This document shows, piece after piece, positions 1 through 9,231 of a stretch of 64,000 bases of DNA (its first letter is position 1; each line of letters opens with the position of its first letter). The stretch is taken from NCBI RefSeq assembly GCF_001297775.1, contig NZ_LIFX01000006.1, forward strand, positions 278,516 to 342,515. Reading direction: 5' to 3'. Source of the DNA: Trabulsiella odontotermitis. Lineage in GTDB: Bacteria; Pseudomonadota; Gammaproteobacteria; Enterobacterales; Enterobacteriaceae. A program made the translations under genes and the position numbers. Under the pieces are notes generated by a model that saw nothing but the letters and a program-made list of their open reading frames with translations, was not told the DNA's origin and did not search any database.

Positions 1-225
1 TGTGCTGTAGAGCGCCGGTCCTGCATGCCCTTTCGACAAAACAAAATAGTCGCGCTCAGGCCAGTCCGGATCGGCGGGGTCGATGCGCATCACATCGCCG
101 TAGAGTACCGCCAGCGTTTCGATAACCGACATGCTGCCGCCGTAGTGGCCAAAACCGAGCTGCGTCAGCGATTTCAGCGTCGCCACGCGGATGTCCCGGG
201 CCAGTCGAATAAGTTCAGCAGACAT
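1..225 (-). CDS. Transketolase, N-terminal subunit (partial)
   Basis: The first 75 codons are present; the gene leaves the window at its left edge. The translation begins MSAELIRLARDIRVATLKS and reaches the motif FVLSKGHAGPALY, which is typical of the thiamine-diphosphate-binding N-terminal half of transketolases encoded as two separate subunits. Its ATG overlaps the EIIC stop by one base (TAATG), so it is translationally coupled to the PTS genes. Family knowledge: transketolase moves two-carbon ketol units between sugar phosphates. Inference: the operon imports and phosphorylates a sugar or sugar acid whose breakdown passes through a pentulose phosphate. Only the start is visible, so the split-subunit call rests on the N-terminal sequence and on similar operons in Salmonella. 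Confidence 0.85.
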   Translation of the reverse strand, partial: MSAELIRLARDIRVATLKSLTQLGFGHYGGSMSVIETLAVLYGDVMRIDPADPDWPERDYFVLSKGHAGPALYST

Positions 226-1613
226 TATGATTTCGCTCCTGTGTCCTGTCGGGCGCCGTTGCCCGTAGATTTACCTCTCACCACGTTGTAAATCACCAGA
301 ATGACGAACAGCGCGACGACAAGCCCGGTGATAGCCAGTGGCGAGAGATAACGCGCCAGATTACCGAGCAGGATCCCGACGGCACCGAAATCCGCGTCGG
401 AGAAGGTGGTATTAGCAAAGCCCAGCGCACCAAGTACCGGCAGCAGCAGAACCGGCAGGAAGGTGATCAGCAGACCGTTAGCAAACGCGCCCAGCATCGC
501 ACCACGACGACCGCCGGTGGCGTTACCAAACACGCCCGCGGTCGCCCCGGTGAAGAAGTGTGGCACCACACCCGGCAGGATCAGCACCAGTTTCATCTGC
601 CCTAACAGGAAAAGCCCCACCAGCCCGCCAAGGAAGCTGAACAGAAAGCCGATCAACACCGCGTTAGGCGCATAGGGATAGACCACCGGGCAATCCAGCG
701 CCGGACGGGCGTTCGGCACCAGTTTTTCGGAAAAACCGGTAAATGCCGGAACGATTTCCGCGAGGATCAACCGCACGCCCTGCAGAATGATGAACACACC
801 AGCAGCAAAAGTGATCGCCATGATAATGGCGTAAACCAGGTAGTTCTGACCGGCGCTGAGCTGGCCTTCGACATATTCGCGTCCGGCGCTCACCGCCATG
901 ATCAGGTAGATAATCATCATGGTGAGTGAAATGGAGATCGAACTGTCGCGCAGGAAGCTTAAGTTTTTCGGCAGGTTCATCTCTTCGGTAGAGCGGGAGC
1001 CCTTGCCGCACAGGCTGCCAATCCAGCCGGAAAGCACGTAACCGAGGGTACCGAAGTGACCGAACGCGATGTCATCGTTCCCGGTGATGCGCTTCATATA
1101 ACGCTGCGCCAGCGCCGGGAAAAACGCCATCACCAGACCGAGGATCAGCGAACCGGTAAAGACCAGACCGACTCCTTCAAAGCCTGCCACCGTCAGGATC
1201 ACACCAATCATGCACGCCATATAAAAGGTGTGATGGCCGGTGAGGAAGATGTATTTCAGTCGCGTAAAACGGGCGACGATGATGTTAGCCACCATCCCGA
1301 AGGCCATGATCAGCGCCGTCGATGCCCCGTATTTTTCCAGTGCAATGGACACGATCGCTTCATTATTCGGGATAATACCCTGAATATTAAACGCGTGTTC
1401 AAACATACCGCCTAACGGATTTAACGAACCCACTAATACGGAGGCGCCACCCCCCAGAACAATAAACCCAAGAATAGTTTTAATGGTGCCTTTAATGACA
1501 TCAGAAATGGATTTCTTTTGCGCAACGAGACCAATTAACGCAATTAACCCCACCAGTACAGAGGGCACCTTTAAAATATCAACAACAAAATTCAGCGTTT
1601 CAAGGATAAACAT
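225..1613 (-). CDS. PTS ascorbate-type EIIC permease (UlaA/SgaT family)
   Basis: A 462-residue, strongly hydrophobic protein with about ten membrane segments, matching the UlaA/SgaT family in length and in motifs such as GHHTFYMA and GGRRGAMLGAF. It is the membrane channel of a PTS that imports its substrate while phosphorylating it through EIIA and EIIB. The chosen start at 1613 has a GAGG Shine-Dalgarno 5 nt upstream. An in-frame ATG at 1634 overlaps the EIIB stop (TAATG) and would add seven residues but lacks a visible ribosome site. The family handles ascorbate and related sugar acids, but the substrate here is unknown, because the companion genes are a transketolase rather than the ula catabolic enzymes. 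Confidence 0.9.
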   Translation of the reverse strand: MFILETLNFVVDILKVPSVLVGLIALIGLVAQKKSISDVIKGTIKTILGFIVLGGGASVLVGSLNPLGGMFEHAFNIQGIIPNNEAIVSIALEKYGASTALIMAFGMVANIIVARFTRLKYIFLTGHHTFYMACMIGVILTVAGFEGVGLVFTGSLILGLVMAFFPALAQRYMKRITGNDDIAFGHFGTLGYVLSGWIGSLCGKGSRSTEEMNLPKNLSFLRDSSISISLTMMIIYLIMAVSAGREYVEGQLSAGQNYLVYAIIMAITFAAGVFIILQGVRLILAEIVPAFTGFSEKLVPNARPALDCPVVYPYAPNAVLIGFLFSFLGGLVGLFLLGQMKLVLILPGVVPHFFTGATAGVFGNATGGRRGAMLGAFANGLLITFLPVLLLPVLGALGFANTTFSDADFGAVGILLGNLARYLSPLAITGLVVALFVILVIYNVVRGKSTGNGARQDTGAKS

Positions 1614-1633
1614 ATCCGCCTCGCTTATTGACA

Positions 1634-1906
1634 TTATTGTTTGTTAAAATAATCGCTCAGTTTTGCTTCGAGCTCGTTGATATCGATAATATTATTGAGC
1701 ACCACCAGTTGATGGTCCGGGACGCTGGCGCTGGCGGCGATATCCTTTGCCATCACAAACAGGTCAGCCGCACCGGGAGTGGCAGAGGAAAGATCGGAGT
1801 GTTCTACCTCAGCCTCAATATTTATTTTCTTGAGTACTTTTTTAATATTCATTTCGACCATAAAACTGCTGCCCAGGCCGGAGCCGCAAATCGCCATGAT
1901 TTTCAT
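1634..1906 (-). CDS. PTS EIIB component (SgaB/UlaB-like)
   Basis: A 90-residue cytoplasmic protein that starts MKIMAICGSGLGSS. Cys7 in the CGSGLGSS loop is the expected phosphorylated residue that passes phosphate from EIIA to the incoming substrate. The length is normal for the family. The start at 1906 is preceded by AGGTGA with 5 nt spacing; an upstream in-frame extension (to 1948) lacks conservation. It lies between EIIA and EIIC in one minus-strand transcription unit and its stop overlaps a possible EIIC start. Confidence 0.9.
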   Translation of the reverse strand: MKIMAICGSGLGSSFMVEMNIKKVLKKINIEAEVEHSDLSSATPGAADLFVMAKDIAASASVPDHQLVVLNNIIDINELEAKLSDYFNKQ

Positions 1907-1986
1907 TATTGTCACCTTTTTTGGGTAGAGTACGAGTACACGACGCAATAACGCGTCATGAAATCATTGTCGGGTACGGGTCTGAA

Positions 1987-2430
1987 TCAGAAGCGTGAAA
2001 TAATTGTTTTTATTTCCTCCTGGCTTTTTGCCTGATGTAATTGCAGTAAATCATCCTCACTTGAGAATAACTCGGCGAGCGCTGAGATCATTTCAATATG
2101 GCTGTGACTGTCGGGCGCTGCCAGCATCACAATCACGTCGACCGGATCGAATTCCCCCGCCCCGAACGACACCCCCTGTTTTAGTTTCAGCAGGGACAAT
2201 CCCATCCCTCTGGCGCCTTCTTCGGGACGCGCATGCGGCATCGCCAGCCCCGGCGCCAGCACGTAATACGGCCCGAGTTTCTGATGCTGCGCGATGATTG
2301 CGGTCACGTAGTCGGGCGTGATGGTTCCATTATCCAGCAGCGGACGGGCGCAGAGCTCAACCGCCTGCTTCCAGTCAGCGACCGACTCCTCAAGTAACAT
2401 CGTCCCGTCATGGATCCACTGACTTAGCAT
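1987..2430 (-). CDS. PTS EIIA component (fructose/mannitol/ascorbate type)
   Basis: A 147-residue EIIA domain of the PTS_EIIA_2 fold. His66 in the motif APGLAMPHARPEEG is the phosphorylation site that accepts phosphate from HPr. It is the first gene of the minus-strand operon EIIA-EIIB-EIIC-transketolase. An AAGGAG ribosome site lies upstream of the ATG. The gene is divergent from a LacI-family regulator across a 216-bp control region that contains operator-like palindromes and a CRP-like site. Confidence 0.9.
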   Translation of the reverse strand: MLSQWIHDGTMLLEESVADWKQAVELCARPLLDNGTITPDYVTAIIAQHQKLGPYYVLAPGLAMPHARPEEGARGMGLSLLKLKQGVSFGAGEFDPVDVIVMLAAPDSHSHIEMISALAELFSSEDDLLQLHQAKSQEEIKTIISRF

Positions 2431-2488
2431 TCCGTTCTCCTTTCACTAACAAGGTGAACAAACTTTATGCAAGGGTGAGGCGACTAAC

Positions 2489-2504
2489 CGTGATGATAAT
2501 CACA
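2489..2504. promoter_or_regulatory. CRP-like binding site
   Basis: The sequence CGTGA-TGATAA-TCACA matches the CRP half-site pattern TGTGA-N6-TCACA with one mismatch. It lies between the divergent EIIA gene and the LacI-family regulator, the expected place for catabolite control of a PTS operon. This is pattern matching only. Confidence 0.5.
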
Positions 2505-2505
2505 A

Positions 2506-2554
2506 AGATAGCGCTACCAAAAAATCACACCACAAAATTGTGATAGCGCTATCA
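2506..2554. promoter_or_regulatory. Paired LacI-family operators
   Basis: Positions 2541-2554 form a perfect 14-bp palindrome, TGATAGCGCTATCA. Positions 2506-2519 hold a second copy matching at 12 of 14 bases (AGATAGCGCTACCA). The central CG and even symmetry are usual for LacI/GntR-type operators. Both sit in the intergenic region shared by the PTS operon and the divergent regulator, so binding could repress both directions. The spacing of 35 bp centre to centre would allow side-by-side dimers. Assignment to the adjacent regulator is inferred. Confidence 0.65.
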
Positions 2555-2646
2555 AAATACAATCATTGCGCAATTACGCAGCAAAAAGAGGGATTTCCGG
2601 CGTATACTGCATGCACTTTATGTTGTGATTTCAGTCAGGATGAAGC

Positions 2647-3666
2647 ATGTCACTTACCCGAAAACGTCGTAGTACTGGCAAAGTCACCCTTGCGGATGTC
2701 GCGCAACTTGCCGGTGTGGGAACGATGACGGTGTCCCGAGCGCTGCGCACGCCTGAACAGGTCTCCGACAAGCTACGAGAAAAAATTGAAGCGGCGGTCG
2801 AGACGCTGGGTTATATGCCCAATCTCGCCGCCAGCGCCCTCGCCTCCGCCTCGTCATGGACGATTGCAATGGTGGTGCCGAATCTTGGCGAGTCAGGCTG
2901 CTCGGAAATGTTCGCCGGGCTGCAGGAAGTGTTACAGCCCGCCGGGTATCAGATCATGCTGGCGGAGTCGCGTCATCGTGTCGAACAGGAAGAAAAACTA
3001 CTGGAGACGCTGCTGGCGTCCAACATTGCCGCGGCGGTGCTGCTGAGCGTAGAGCACAGTGACACGGTGCGCCAGTGGCTGAAAAACGCCTCGATTCCAG
3101 TGATTGAAATGGGCGCGACCCGCGCCGATCCTATCGATATGAACATCGGTATCGACAACGTCGCCGCCATGTTTGAACTGACACAAACCGTCATTCAGCG
3201 CGGCTATCAGAACATCGGTCTGCTGTGCGCCAATCAGGAACAGTGGATTTTCCAGCAGCATCTTCAGGGCTGGTACAAAGCCATGATGCGCCACCATATG
3301 TCGCCGAACCGGGTGATCAACGCTGCCGAGCCGCCGACGTTCTCCACGGGTGCGGCGCAGTTGCCGGAGTTTATTCTGGCCTGGCCGGAACTGGATGCGC
3401 TGGTCTGCGTGTCGGATGAACTGGCGTGTGGGGCGCTGTATGAATGTCAGCGTCGGCGCATTAAAGTGCCGGACGACTTAGCGATTGTGGGATTTGGCGA
3501 CAGCGACGTCAGCCGGGTGTGCCAGCCGCCGCTGACCACCATGGCGGTTCCGCACCGCAAAATTGGCGTCGAAGCCGGACGCGCCCTGCTGGCGCGCCTG
3601 AATGACGGGAACTGGACGCAGCGTGCGCCTATCGCGTCAAAACTGTGTCTGCGCGATAGCTGCTGA
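2647..3666 (+). CDS. LacI/GntR-family transcriptional regulator
   Basis: A 339-residue repressor. The N-terminal helix-turn-helix (about residues 12-35, VTLADVAQLAGVGTMTVSRA) is followed by a hinge and a periplasmic-binding-protein-like sensor domain. The start has AGGA six bases upstream. The sequence resembles the gluconate/idonate regulator subgroup (GntR/IdnR-like). It is divergent from the PTS-transketolase operon, and paired palindromes lie in between. The likely role is substrate-responsive control of that operon. The ligand is not known. Confidence 0.88.
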   Translation: MSLTRKRRSTGKVTLADVAQLAGVGTMTVSRALRTPEQVSDKLREKIEAAVETLGYMPNLAASALASASSWTIAMVVPNLGESGCSEMFAGLQEVLQPAGYQIMLAESRHRVEQEEKLLETLLASNIAAAVLLSVEHSDTVRQWLKNASIPVIEMGATRADPIDMNIGIDNVAAMFELTQTVIQRGYQNIGLLCANQEQWIFQQHLQGWYKAMMRHHMSPNRVINAAEPPTFSTGAAQLPEFILAWPELDALVCVSDELACGALYECQRRRIKVPDDLAIVGFGDSDVSRVCQPPLTTMAVPHRKIGVEAGRALLARLNDGNWTQRAPIASKLCLRDSC

Positions 3667-3670
3667 CGGT

Positions 3671-4216
3671 TTACTCCGCTTCCTCGGCCTTCGCCGTTTC
3701 ACTGCTGGCGTTGCGGCTCATCCAGAGCGCCAGTGCTTTCAGTGAGTCAGGGGTAAATTCATCACAACGAGCGGTGATCTCTTCCGGTGTCAGCCAGCAT
3801 ACTTCGCTGACTTCCTCTTCCTGCAGGGCAAACGGCCCGTGCGATACGCAGCTAAAAAGACTGCCCCACACGCGGCAGTTCTTGTCTTCAAAATAGAACT
3901 GACCGTGATCCGCAAACGGCACCCCGGCGATGCCAAGCTCTTCTTCCGCTTCACGACGCGCGGATTCCAGCAGTTGTTCATCGGCCTGCACCACGCCACC
4001 AGCGGTAGCATCCAGCATGCCAGGCATGAAATCCTTAATCTCGGTGCGGCGCTGCACCAGAATTTTCCCCATGCCGTCATGAACCACAATGTAGGTGGCG
4101 CGATGGCGTAAACACTGCGCGCGCATCTGTGCGCGGCTGGCCTGCGCAATCACCTCATTGTCTTCACTCACGATATCCACCCATTCTGTGCTTGCCAAAG
4201 AACTCTGATCCACCAT
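3671..4216 (-). CDS. yfcD: Nudix hydrolase YfcD
   Basis: A 181-residue protein closely matching E. coli YfcD. The Nudix box lies at about residues 74-96 (from [12 protein letters not shown] through REAEEELGI), with the Glu residues that bind Mg. The family cleaves nucleoside diphosphates linked to another group; the YfcD substrate is not established, and sequence relatives include isopentenyl-diphosphate isomerase-like proteins. The ATG at 4216 has AGAAGG seven bases upstream and matches the E. coli start; an in-frame TTG upstream adds only six residues. The stop lies 5 bp from the convergent LacI-family gene. Confidence 0.95.
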   Translation of the reverse strand: MVDQSSLASTEWVDIVSEDNEVIAQASRAQMRAQCLRHRATYIVVHDGMGKILVQRRTEIKDFMPGMLDATAGGVVQADEQLLESARREAEEELGIAGVPFADHGQFYFEDKNCRVWGSLFSCVSHGPFALQEEEVSEVCWLTPEEITARCDEFTPDSLKALALWMSRNASSETAKAEEAE

Positions 4217-4270
4217 CGGGAAACCTTCTGTCAAAGCGCTCTCACGGCGCGTTTTACGGTTGCGGGTAAG

Positions 4271-4822
4271 TTACGGGTTAATCGCTACCTGTGCAATAAC
4301 CTGTTGGTCATTGAGTGCTAAAACCTGCAAATAATCGTCCTCCAGCATTCCGTAGCTGGCGACAAAACCCCCTTTCGGAATGCTGACCGAGCCGGGATTG
4401 AAATGGATGACGTCGCCGCGTTTTTCCGCGACCGGAATATGAGTATGACCGGAAACCAGTACATCGCCAGCGGCAAGCGCCGGTGGGTTGTCCGGCCCAT
4501 AGAGATGACCGTGGGTCAGAAACAGGCGCTGACGCCCGGTCAGCACCTGTTGCCAGGGGGCGGTAATGGGGAAATTCAGCAGCATCTGATCGACTTCGCT
4601 GTCACAGTTGCCGCGTACAGCAATGATGCGTGATGCCTGCGCGTTCAGTTTTTCAGCGACGTCGGAGGGCGCATAGCCTTCCGGCAAGGCATTGCGCGGC
4701 CCGTGATACAGCAGGTCACCGAGCAATATCAGCCACTGCGCTCCGCTTTGCGCAAAGCGGTCAAGCATGCGCTCCGTGGCGGGCAACGAACCGTGAATAT
4801 CCGAGGCAAACATCAGTTTCAT
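4271..4822 (-). CDS. yfcE: Phosphodiesterase YfcE
   Basis: A 183-residue calcineurin-like metallophosphoesterase. Metal-binding motifs are visible: DIH at residues 8-10, GD near 35-36, RGNCD, THGH and GHTH. E. coli YfcE is a Mn-dependent phosphodiesterase active on artificial phosphodiesters; its natural substrate is unclear. The start at 4822 (MKLMFASD) has GGAG upstream and matches the family; a longer in-frame start adds five residues. It lies 54 bp downstream of yfcD's start on the same strand order yfcF-yfcE-yfcD. Confidence 0.95.
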   Translation of the reverse strand: MKLMFASDIHGSLPATERMLDRFAQSGAQWLILLGDLLYHGPRNALPEGYAPSDVAEKLNAQASRIIAVRGNCDSEVDQMLLNFPITAPWQQVLTGRQRLFLTHGHLYGPDNPPALAAGDVLVSGHTHIPVAEKRGDVIHFNPGSVSIPKGGFVASYGMLEDDYLQVLALNDQQVIAQVAINP

Positions 4823-4874
4823 ACGCTTTTTCTCCACAAAAACCGCCTTATTTTAACGGATTTTTCGGAGCCTA

Positions 4875-5534
<660 letters not shown>

Positions 5535-5656
5535 CTATAGGGTTTTCTTTCACCATATCGCCTCTTTCGCACGCTGTCACTTGATCAAAACTCACACTCT
5601 TCAATGAGCTTCTATACTCCTTGTTTCAACTCGTCGGCTTATTCACGGGAGTGATG

Positions 5657-6286
5657 ATGATTGACTTGTATTACGCGCCAACCCCCAACGGACACAAAAT
5701 TGCCCTGTTCCTCGAAGAAGCAGAACTGACTTATCGCCTGATTCGGGTGGATATCAGCAAAGGCGAGCAGTTTCGCCCGGAGTTTCTTGAGGTGTCGCCC
5801 AATAACAAGATCCCGGCGATTGTCGATCATCTGCCGGTGGATGACGGTGCGCCGCTGAGTTTGTTCGAGTCGGGCGCGATTCTGCTCTATCTGGCGGAAA
5901 AAACAGGCAAGCTGCTCAGTCAGGAACCACGCGCACGGTTTACCACGCTGCAATGGCTGTTCTGGCAGGTGGGCGGTCTGGGGCCAATGCTGGGGCAGAA
6001 TCACCACTTTAACCACTTCGCGCCGCAGCCGGTGCCGTATGCCATTGAACGTTTTCAGGTCGAGACGCAGCGCCTGTACAACGTGCTTAACAAACGGCTC
6101 GAAACCTCGCCGTGGATGGGCGGTGAAGAGTACAGCATTGCCGATATCGCCTGCTGGCCGTGGGTGAACGCGCATGTGCGCCAGCGTATTGATCTGGAAA
6201 ACTTTCCGGCGGTAAAAAACTGGTTTGAGCGCATCCGCACCCGACCGGCAACCGTCCGGGCGCTGCAAAAAGCGCAAGCCGGATAA
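5657..6286 (+). CDS. yfcG: GSH-dependent disulfide-bond oxidoreductase YfcG
   Basis: A 209-residue Nu-class GST. The E. coli enzyme reduces disulfides using bound glutathione and has no catalytic Cys. The N-terminal MIDLYYAPTPNGHK keeps the Thr9 and Asn11 that position glutathione, and NNKIPAIVDH and LFESGAILLYL carry the remaining binding residues. The ATG at 5657 has GGAG five bases upstream; in-frame extensions begin at non-ATG codons and are not conserved. The protein is a few residues shorter at the C terminus than E. coli YfcG. Confidence 0.94.
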   Translation: MIDLYYAPTPNGHKIALFLEEAELTYRLIRVDISKGEQFRPEFLEVSPNNKIPAIVDHLPVDDGAPLSLFESGAILLYLAEKTGKLLSQEPRARFTTLQWLFWQVGGLGPMLGQNHHFNHFAPQPVPYAIERFQVETQRLYNVLNKRLETSPWMGGEEYSIADIACWPWVNAHVRQRIDLENFPAVKNWFERIRTRPATVRALQKAQAG

Positions 6287-6330
6287 GATGATGTATCATG
6301 GCGGCAACCATGCTACAGAGGAAGCCTGCA

Positions 6331-6693
6331 ATGTCTCAGCCAGACGCCATGATTCGTATTAAAAACCTGCGCTTGCGTACTTTTATCGGCATCAAGGAAG
6401 AGGAGATCGCCAATCGTCAGGATGTGATAGTCAATGTCGTGATCCACTACCCTGCCGACAAAGCGCGTAACAGCGAAGACATTAATGATGCGCTGAATTA
6501 CCGCACGATCACCAAAAGTATTATCCGGCACATTGAAGATAACCGTTTCTCATTGCTGGAAAAATTAACTCAGGATGTGCTCGACATCGCACGCGAACAT
6601 CACTGGGTCACTTATGCTGAAGTAGAGATCGACAAACTTCATGCGCTGCGGTACGCCGATTCGGTTTCCATGACGATGAGCTGGCGACGTTAA
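6331..6693 (+). CDS. folX: Dihydroneopterin triphosphate 2'-epimerase FolX
   Basis: A 120-residue homologue of FolX, from the same fold as dihydroneopterin aldolase FolB. It converts 7,8-dihydroneopterin triphosphate to the dihydromonapterin form and acts in the cytoplasm as an octamer. The core sequence [17 protein letters not shown] and the Glu/Lys residues of the [10 protein letters not shown] segment are conserved. The start at 6331 ([12 protein letters not shown]) has AGAGGA upstream and restores the usual 120-residue length. It is followed 18 bp later by yfcH, probably co-transcribed. Confidence 0.95.
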   Translation: MSQPDAMIRIKNLRLRTFIGIKEEEIANRQDVIVNVVIHYPADKARNSEDINDALNYRTITKSIIRHIEDNRFSLLEKLTQDVLDIAREHHWVTYAEVEIDKLHALRYADSVSMTMSWRR

Positions 6694-6711
6694 GCGCAAC
6701 CGGGAGGTTGC

Positions 6712-7605
6712 ATGAAAATTCTAATCACCGGTGGTACCGGACTCATTGGACGCTATCTGATCCCCCGGCTGTTCGCGCTGGGGCATGATGTCACGGTGGT
6801 CACACGAAACCCGGAAAAGGCGCACAACCTGCTGGGAGATCGTGTTGCGCTGTGGAAAGGGCTCGACGAACGACAGAATCTGGATGGCATCGACGCGGTT
6901 ATCAATCTCGCCGGTGAACCCATTGCGGATAAACGCTGGACTGACGAACAAAAGCAACGGCTCTGCAACAGCCGCTGGCACATCACCCAGAAGCTGGTCG
7001 ACCTGTTTCATGCCAGCGAAACGCCGCCGGCGGTGCTGATTAGCGGTTCAGCCGCCGGTTATTATGGCGATCTCGGAGAAGTGGTGGTCACGGAAGAAGA
7101 ACCGCCGCACAACGAATTTACTCATAAGCTCTGCGCCCGCTGGGAGCAAATCGCCAGTGGCGCGCAAAGCGACCGCACCCGCGTTTGCCTGCTGCGTACC
7201 GGCGTGGTGCTGGCCCCCAAAGGCGGGATCCTCGCGAAAATGCTACCGCTTTTCAGACTCGGCCTCGGCGGCCCGATGGGTAACGGCAGGCAATATCTGG
7301 CGTGGATCCACATCGACGATATGGTGAACGGCATTCTCTGGCTGCTGGACAACGATCTGCGTGGCCCGTTCAACATGGTATCGCCCTACCCGGTGCGTAA
7401 TGAGCAGTTCGCCCACACGCTGGGTCATGTGCTGCACCGCGCGGCCGTTTTGCGCGCGCCAGCCACCGCAATACGCCTGATGATGGGAGAATCCTCCGTG
7501 CTGGTACTTGGTGGTCAACGTGCGCTGCCAAAACGGCTGGAAGAAGCTGGCTTCGCGTTCCGCTGGTATGACTTAGAAGAAGCCCTGTCAGATGTGGTGG
7601 GTTGA
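6712..7605 (+). CDS. yfcH: Epimerase/NAD-dependent reductase-like protein YfcH
   Basis: A 297-residue extended short-chain dehydrogenase fold of the SulA/TIGR01777 family. The nucleotide-binding motif TGGTGLIGR is at residues 6-14, [13 protein letters not shown] is a family hallmark, and a DUF1731-like C-terminal segment ends the protein. A good GGGAGG ribosome site precedes the ATG. The cellular substrate is unknown. Its 18-bp spacing after folX suggests a folX-yfcH operon, as in E. coli. Confidence 0.93.
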   Translation: MKILITGGTGLIGRYLIPRLFALGHDVTVVTRNPEKAHNLLGDRVALWKGLDERQNLDGIDAVINLAGEPIADKRWTDEQKQRLCNSRWHITQKLVDLFHASETPPAVLISGSAAGYYGDLGEVVVTEEEPPHNEFTHKLCARWEQIASGAQSDRTRVCLLRTGVVLAPKGGILAKMLPLFRLGLGGPMGNGRQYLAWIHIDDMVNGILWLLDNDLRGPFNMVSPYPVRNEQFAHTLGHVLHRAAVLRAPATAIRLMMGESSVLVLGGQRALPKRLEEAGFAFRWYDLEEALSDVVG

Positions 7606-7662
7606 TTGCGCGCAACGGGCTCATGATACAGTGAAAGGCCAACGCATCAGAATGGCGACGTT

Positions 7663-8172
7663 ATGGCGATAATCACCACCACCCGGCTTATCCTTTCACC
7701 CTTCCAGACCACCGACTGGCGTTTTTTTCGTGCGCTGCGCGAAGACCCGTCGGTGATGCGCTATATCGCCAGCATCGCGCCGGAAAAAGATAACCGCCTG
7801 CTGTTCGCCACCCGCCTGAACGCGCCGCATACCTTTGTGGTCCGCACCCATGACGACCCAACCGCACTGGGCGATATCGGCCTGAAAATCAGCCCGCAGT
7901 ACCGTGAAGAGGCGGATATTGGTTATATGTTTATCCCACAGGCGCAGGGGAAAGGCATTGCCAGCGAAGCGGTGCGCGCGCTCTGCGAATACGCCTTTAC
8001 TCAGGCGGGCATCAAGGCGCTCAATGCCTGGGTGCTGGCCGATAATATTGGCTCAGTGCGCGTGCTGGAGAAGTGCGGTTTCGTGCGTACGCAGATGCTG
8101 GAAAAGGCGTACGAGATTGACGGCGTGCACTATGACGACTGGGTGTATCGCCTGGAAAGTACTGCATTTTAA
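7663..8172 (+). CDS. GNAT-family N-acetyltransferase
   Basis: A 169-residue RimJ/RimL-like acetyltransferase. The acetyl-CoA binding segment is IPQAQGKGIASEAVRAL (Q-x-x-G-x-G/A pattern), followed by LNAWVLADNIGSVRVLEKCGF, typical of this subgroup. E. coli does not have this gene at the site (yfcI lies there instead), so it is part of a locally variable segment between yfcH and hisP. The acceptor is not known. The ribosome site is weak, so the exact start is less certain than the gene. Confidence 0.85.
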   Translation: MAIITTTRLILSPFQTTDWRFFRALREDPSVMRYIASIAPEKDNRLLFATRLNAPHTFVVRTHDDPTALGDIGLKISPQYREEADIGYMFIPQAQGKGIASEAVRALCEYAFTQAGIKALNAWVLADNIGSVRVLEKCGFVRTQMLEKAYEIDGVHYDDWVYRLESTAF

Positions 8173-8381
8173 TCCCTTCATGACTGTCGCCGTATTCCTG
8201 AGATAACGCGTGGAATACGGCTCGCAAAAACGCAAAATTGCTCCCGTTGTTTCTGACCAAATGTGAAGTCGTTTCCGGAACGCTAAAAATCTTTAGCGAT
8301 AAATGTTTCTCGCGTGATTAATTGCACTAACGGTGTTGACACACGTCAACAATCACTTCACACTGCGCAGGAAACAAAACG

Positions 8382-8633
8382 ATGAAGGAACATCCAGACA
8401 AACATATTCGGGCGGCAATTCATTATGCGATTCTTCGCGGCTGGGTTTTCCACCCCGGCGGAAAAAGCGCTCACTGCTTTGGACGTTTATGCTGCAGCAT
8501 ACCGCAGCACAAGGAACATATGATGAGTGTCTGGTCCACACCGGGAAATTGCGTCAACCATGCCAGGCAGATCATGCGCATGGTGGATCGTTGCTCACCG
8601 GCGTGTACCGGTCATCAGGCTTATCAATTTTAA
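8382..8633 (+). CDS. Small HicA-like protein, possible toxin
   Basis: An 83-residue basic protein. The motif GWVFHPGGKSAHCFGRLCC, followed by SVWSTPGNCVNHARQIMRMVD, places it with a widespread family of small proteins encoded beside a helix-turn-helix partner. The G-K-S-A-H stretch is reminiscent of the GSHH motif of HicA mRNA interferases, whose His is catalytic. AGGA-type ribosome site upstream. The next gene starts 14 bp downstream with a strong AAAGGAG, and this small-protein-first order resembles hicAB. Function as a toxin is inferred from size, fold-like motif and context, not demonstrated. Confidence 0.65.
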   Translation: MKEHPDKHIRAAIHYAILRGWVFHPGGKSAHCFGRLCCSIPQHKEHMMSVWSTPGNCVNHARQIMRMVDRCSPACTGHQAYQF

Positions 8634-8647
8634 AGGAGTTATCCGCT

Positions 8648-9208
8648 ATGCCATTGTTTAACTTCACCCTGACGCTTTCAGGCGTGACCAACTGCACCCC
8701 GGGGCTAGAAGATGCCCTGTTCGCGAATGGCTGTGACGATGCGTTGGTGTGCTTTTATGGCACTTCAGTGTATCTGGAGTTCGATCGTGAAAGCGAAACG
8801 TTGAGCAGCGCCATTCTGTCTGCTGTCCATGACATTGAATCTGCGGGCATTGCTGCCCGTGTGGAGTCGGTTGACACAACGTTGGTCGGGCTCAGCGATA
8901 TCGCAGAACGAACCGGGCTTTCCCGCCAGGCTGTTGCATTGCTGAAAGATGGCGCACGAGGCCGCGGTCAGTTTCCCGCCCCGGTACAGCGCGTGAAGGG
9001 CAATTCGCCGCTCTGGAGCTGGCGTAAAGTGGTGGAATGGCTGGTGAGTGAAAACCGTATTGTGGAGGACTCGCCGCTGGTGGCAAATGCTCGCGTACTT
9101 GACAGCCTCAATCTGGCGCTACAGTTGCGCTCGTCGATGGAAGCGCAAAGCATTCTGCATTACGTCAAGCAACTCGAACGAAACCGCTCCCGCAGTCAGA
9201 AAGAATAG
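8648..9208 (+). CDS. HTH DNA-binding partner, possible antitoxin
   Basis: A 186-residue protein with two visible parts. Residues 1-75 (starting MPLFNFTLTLSGV) look like a small alpha/beta domain that may bind the partner. Residues about 80-130 contain LSDIAERTGLSRQAVALL, a helix-turn-helix of the excisionase/MerR-like type, followed by a WSWRKVVEWL segment. The ATG at 8648 follows AAAGGAG with normal spacing. An upstream in-frame extension overlaps the small gene in another frame and is not credible. Pairing with the 83-residue protein suggests a self-regulating toxin-antitoxin or related two-gene cassette. It occupies the position of yfcI in E. coli. Confidence 0.7.
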   Translation: MPLFNFTLTLSGVTNCTPGLEDALFANGCDDALVCFYGTSVYLEFDRESETLSSAILSAVHDIESAGIAARVESVDTTLVGLSDIAERTGLSRQAVALLKDGARGRGQFPAPVQRVKGNSPLWSWRKVVEWLVSENRIVEDSPLVANARVLDSLNLALQLRSSMEAQSILHYVKQLERNRSRSQKE

Positions 9209-9231
9209 CCCGACCCGCGGGCTATCGTGTG

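Noticed and set aside
9204..9224. Hairpin after hisP as an intrinsic terminator
   Set aside because: The stem is only eight base pairs and has no T tract; mentioned under hisP but not listed as a terminator.
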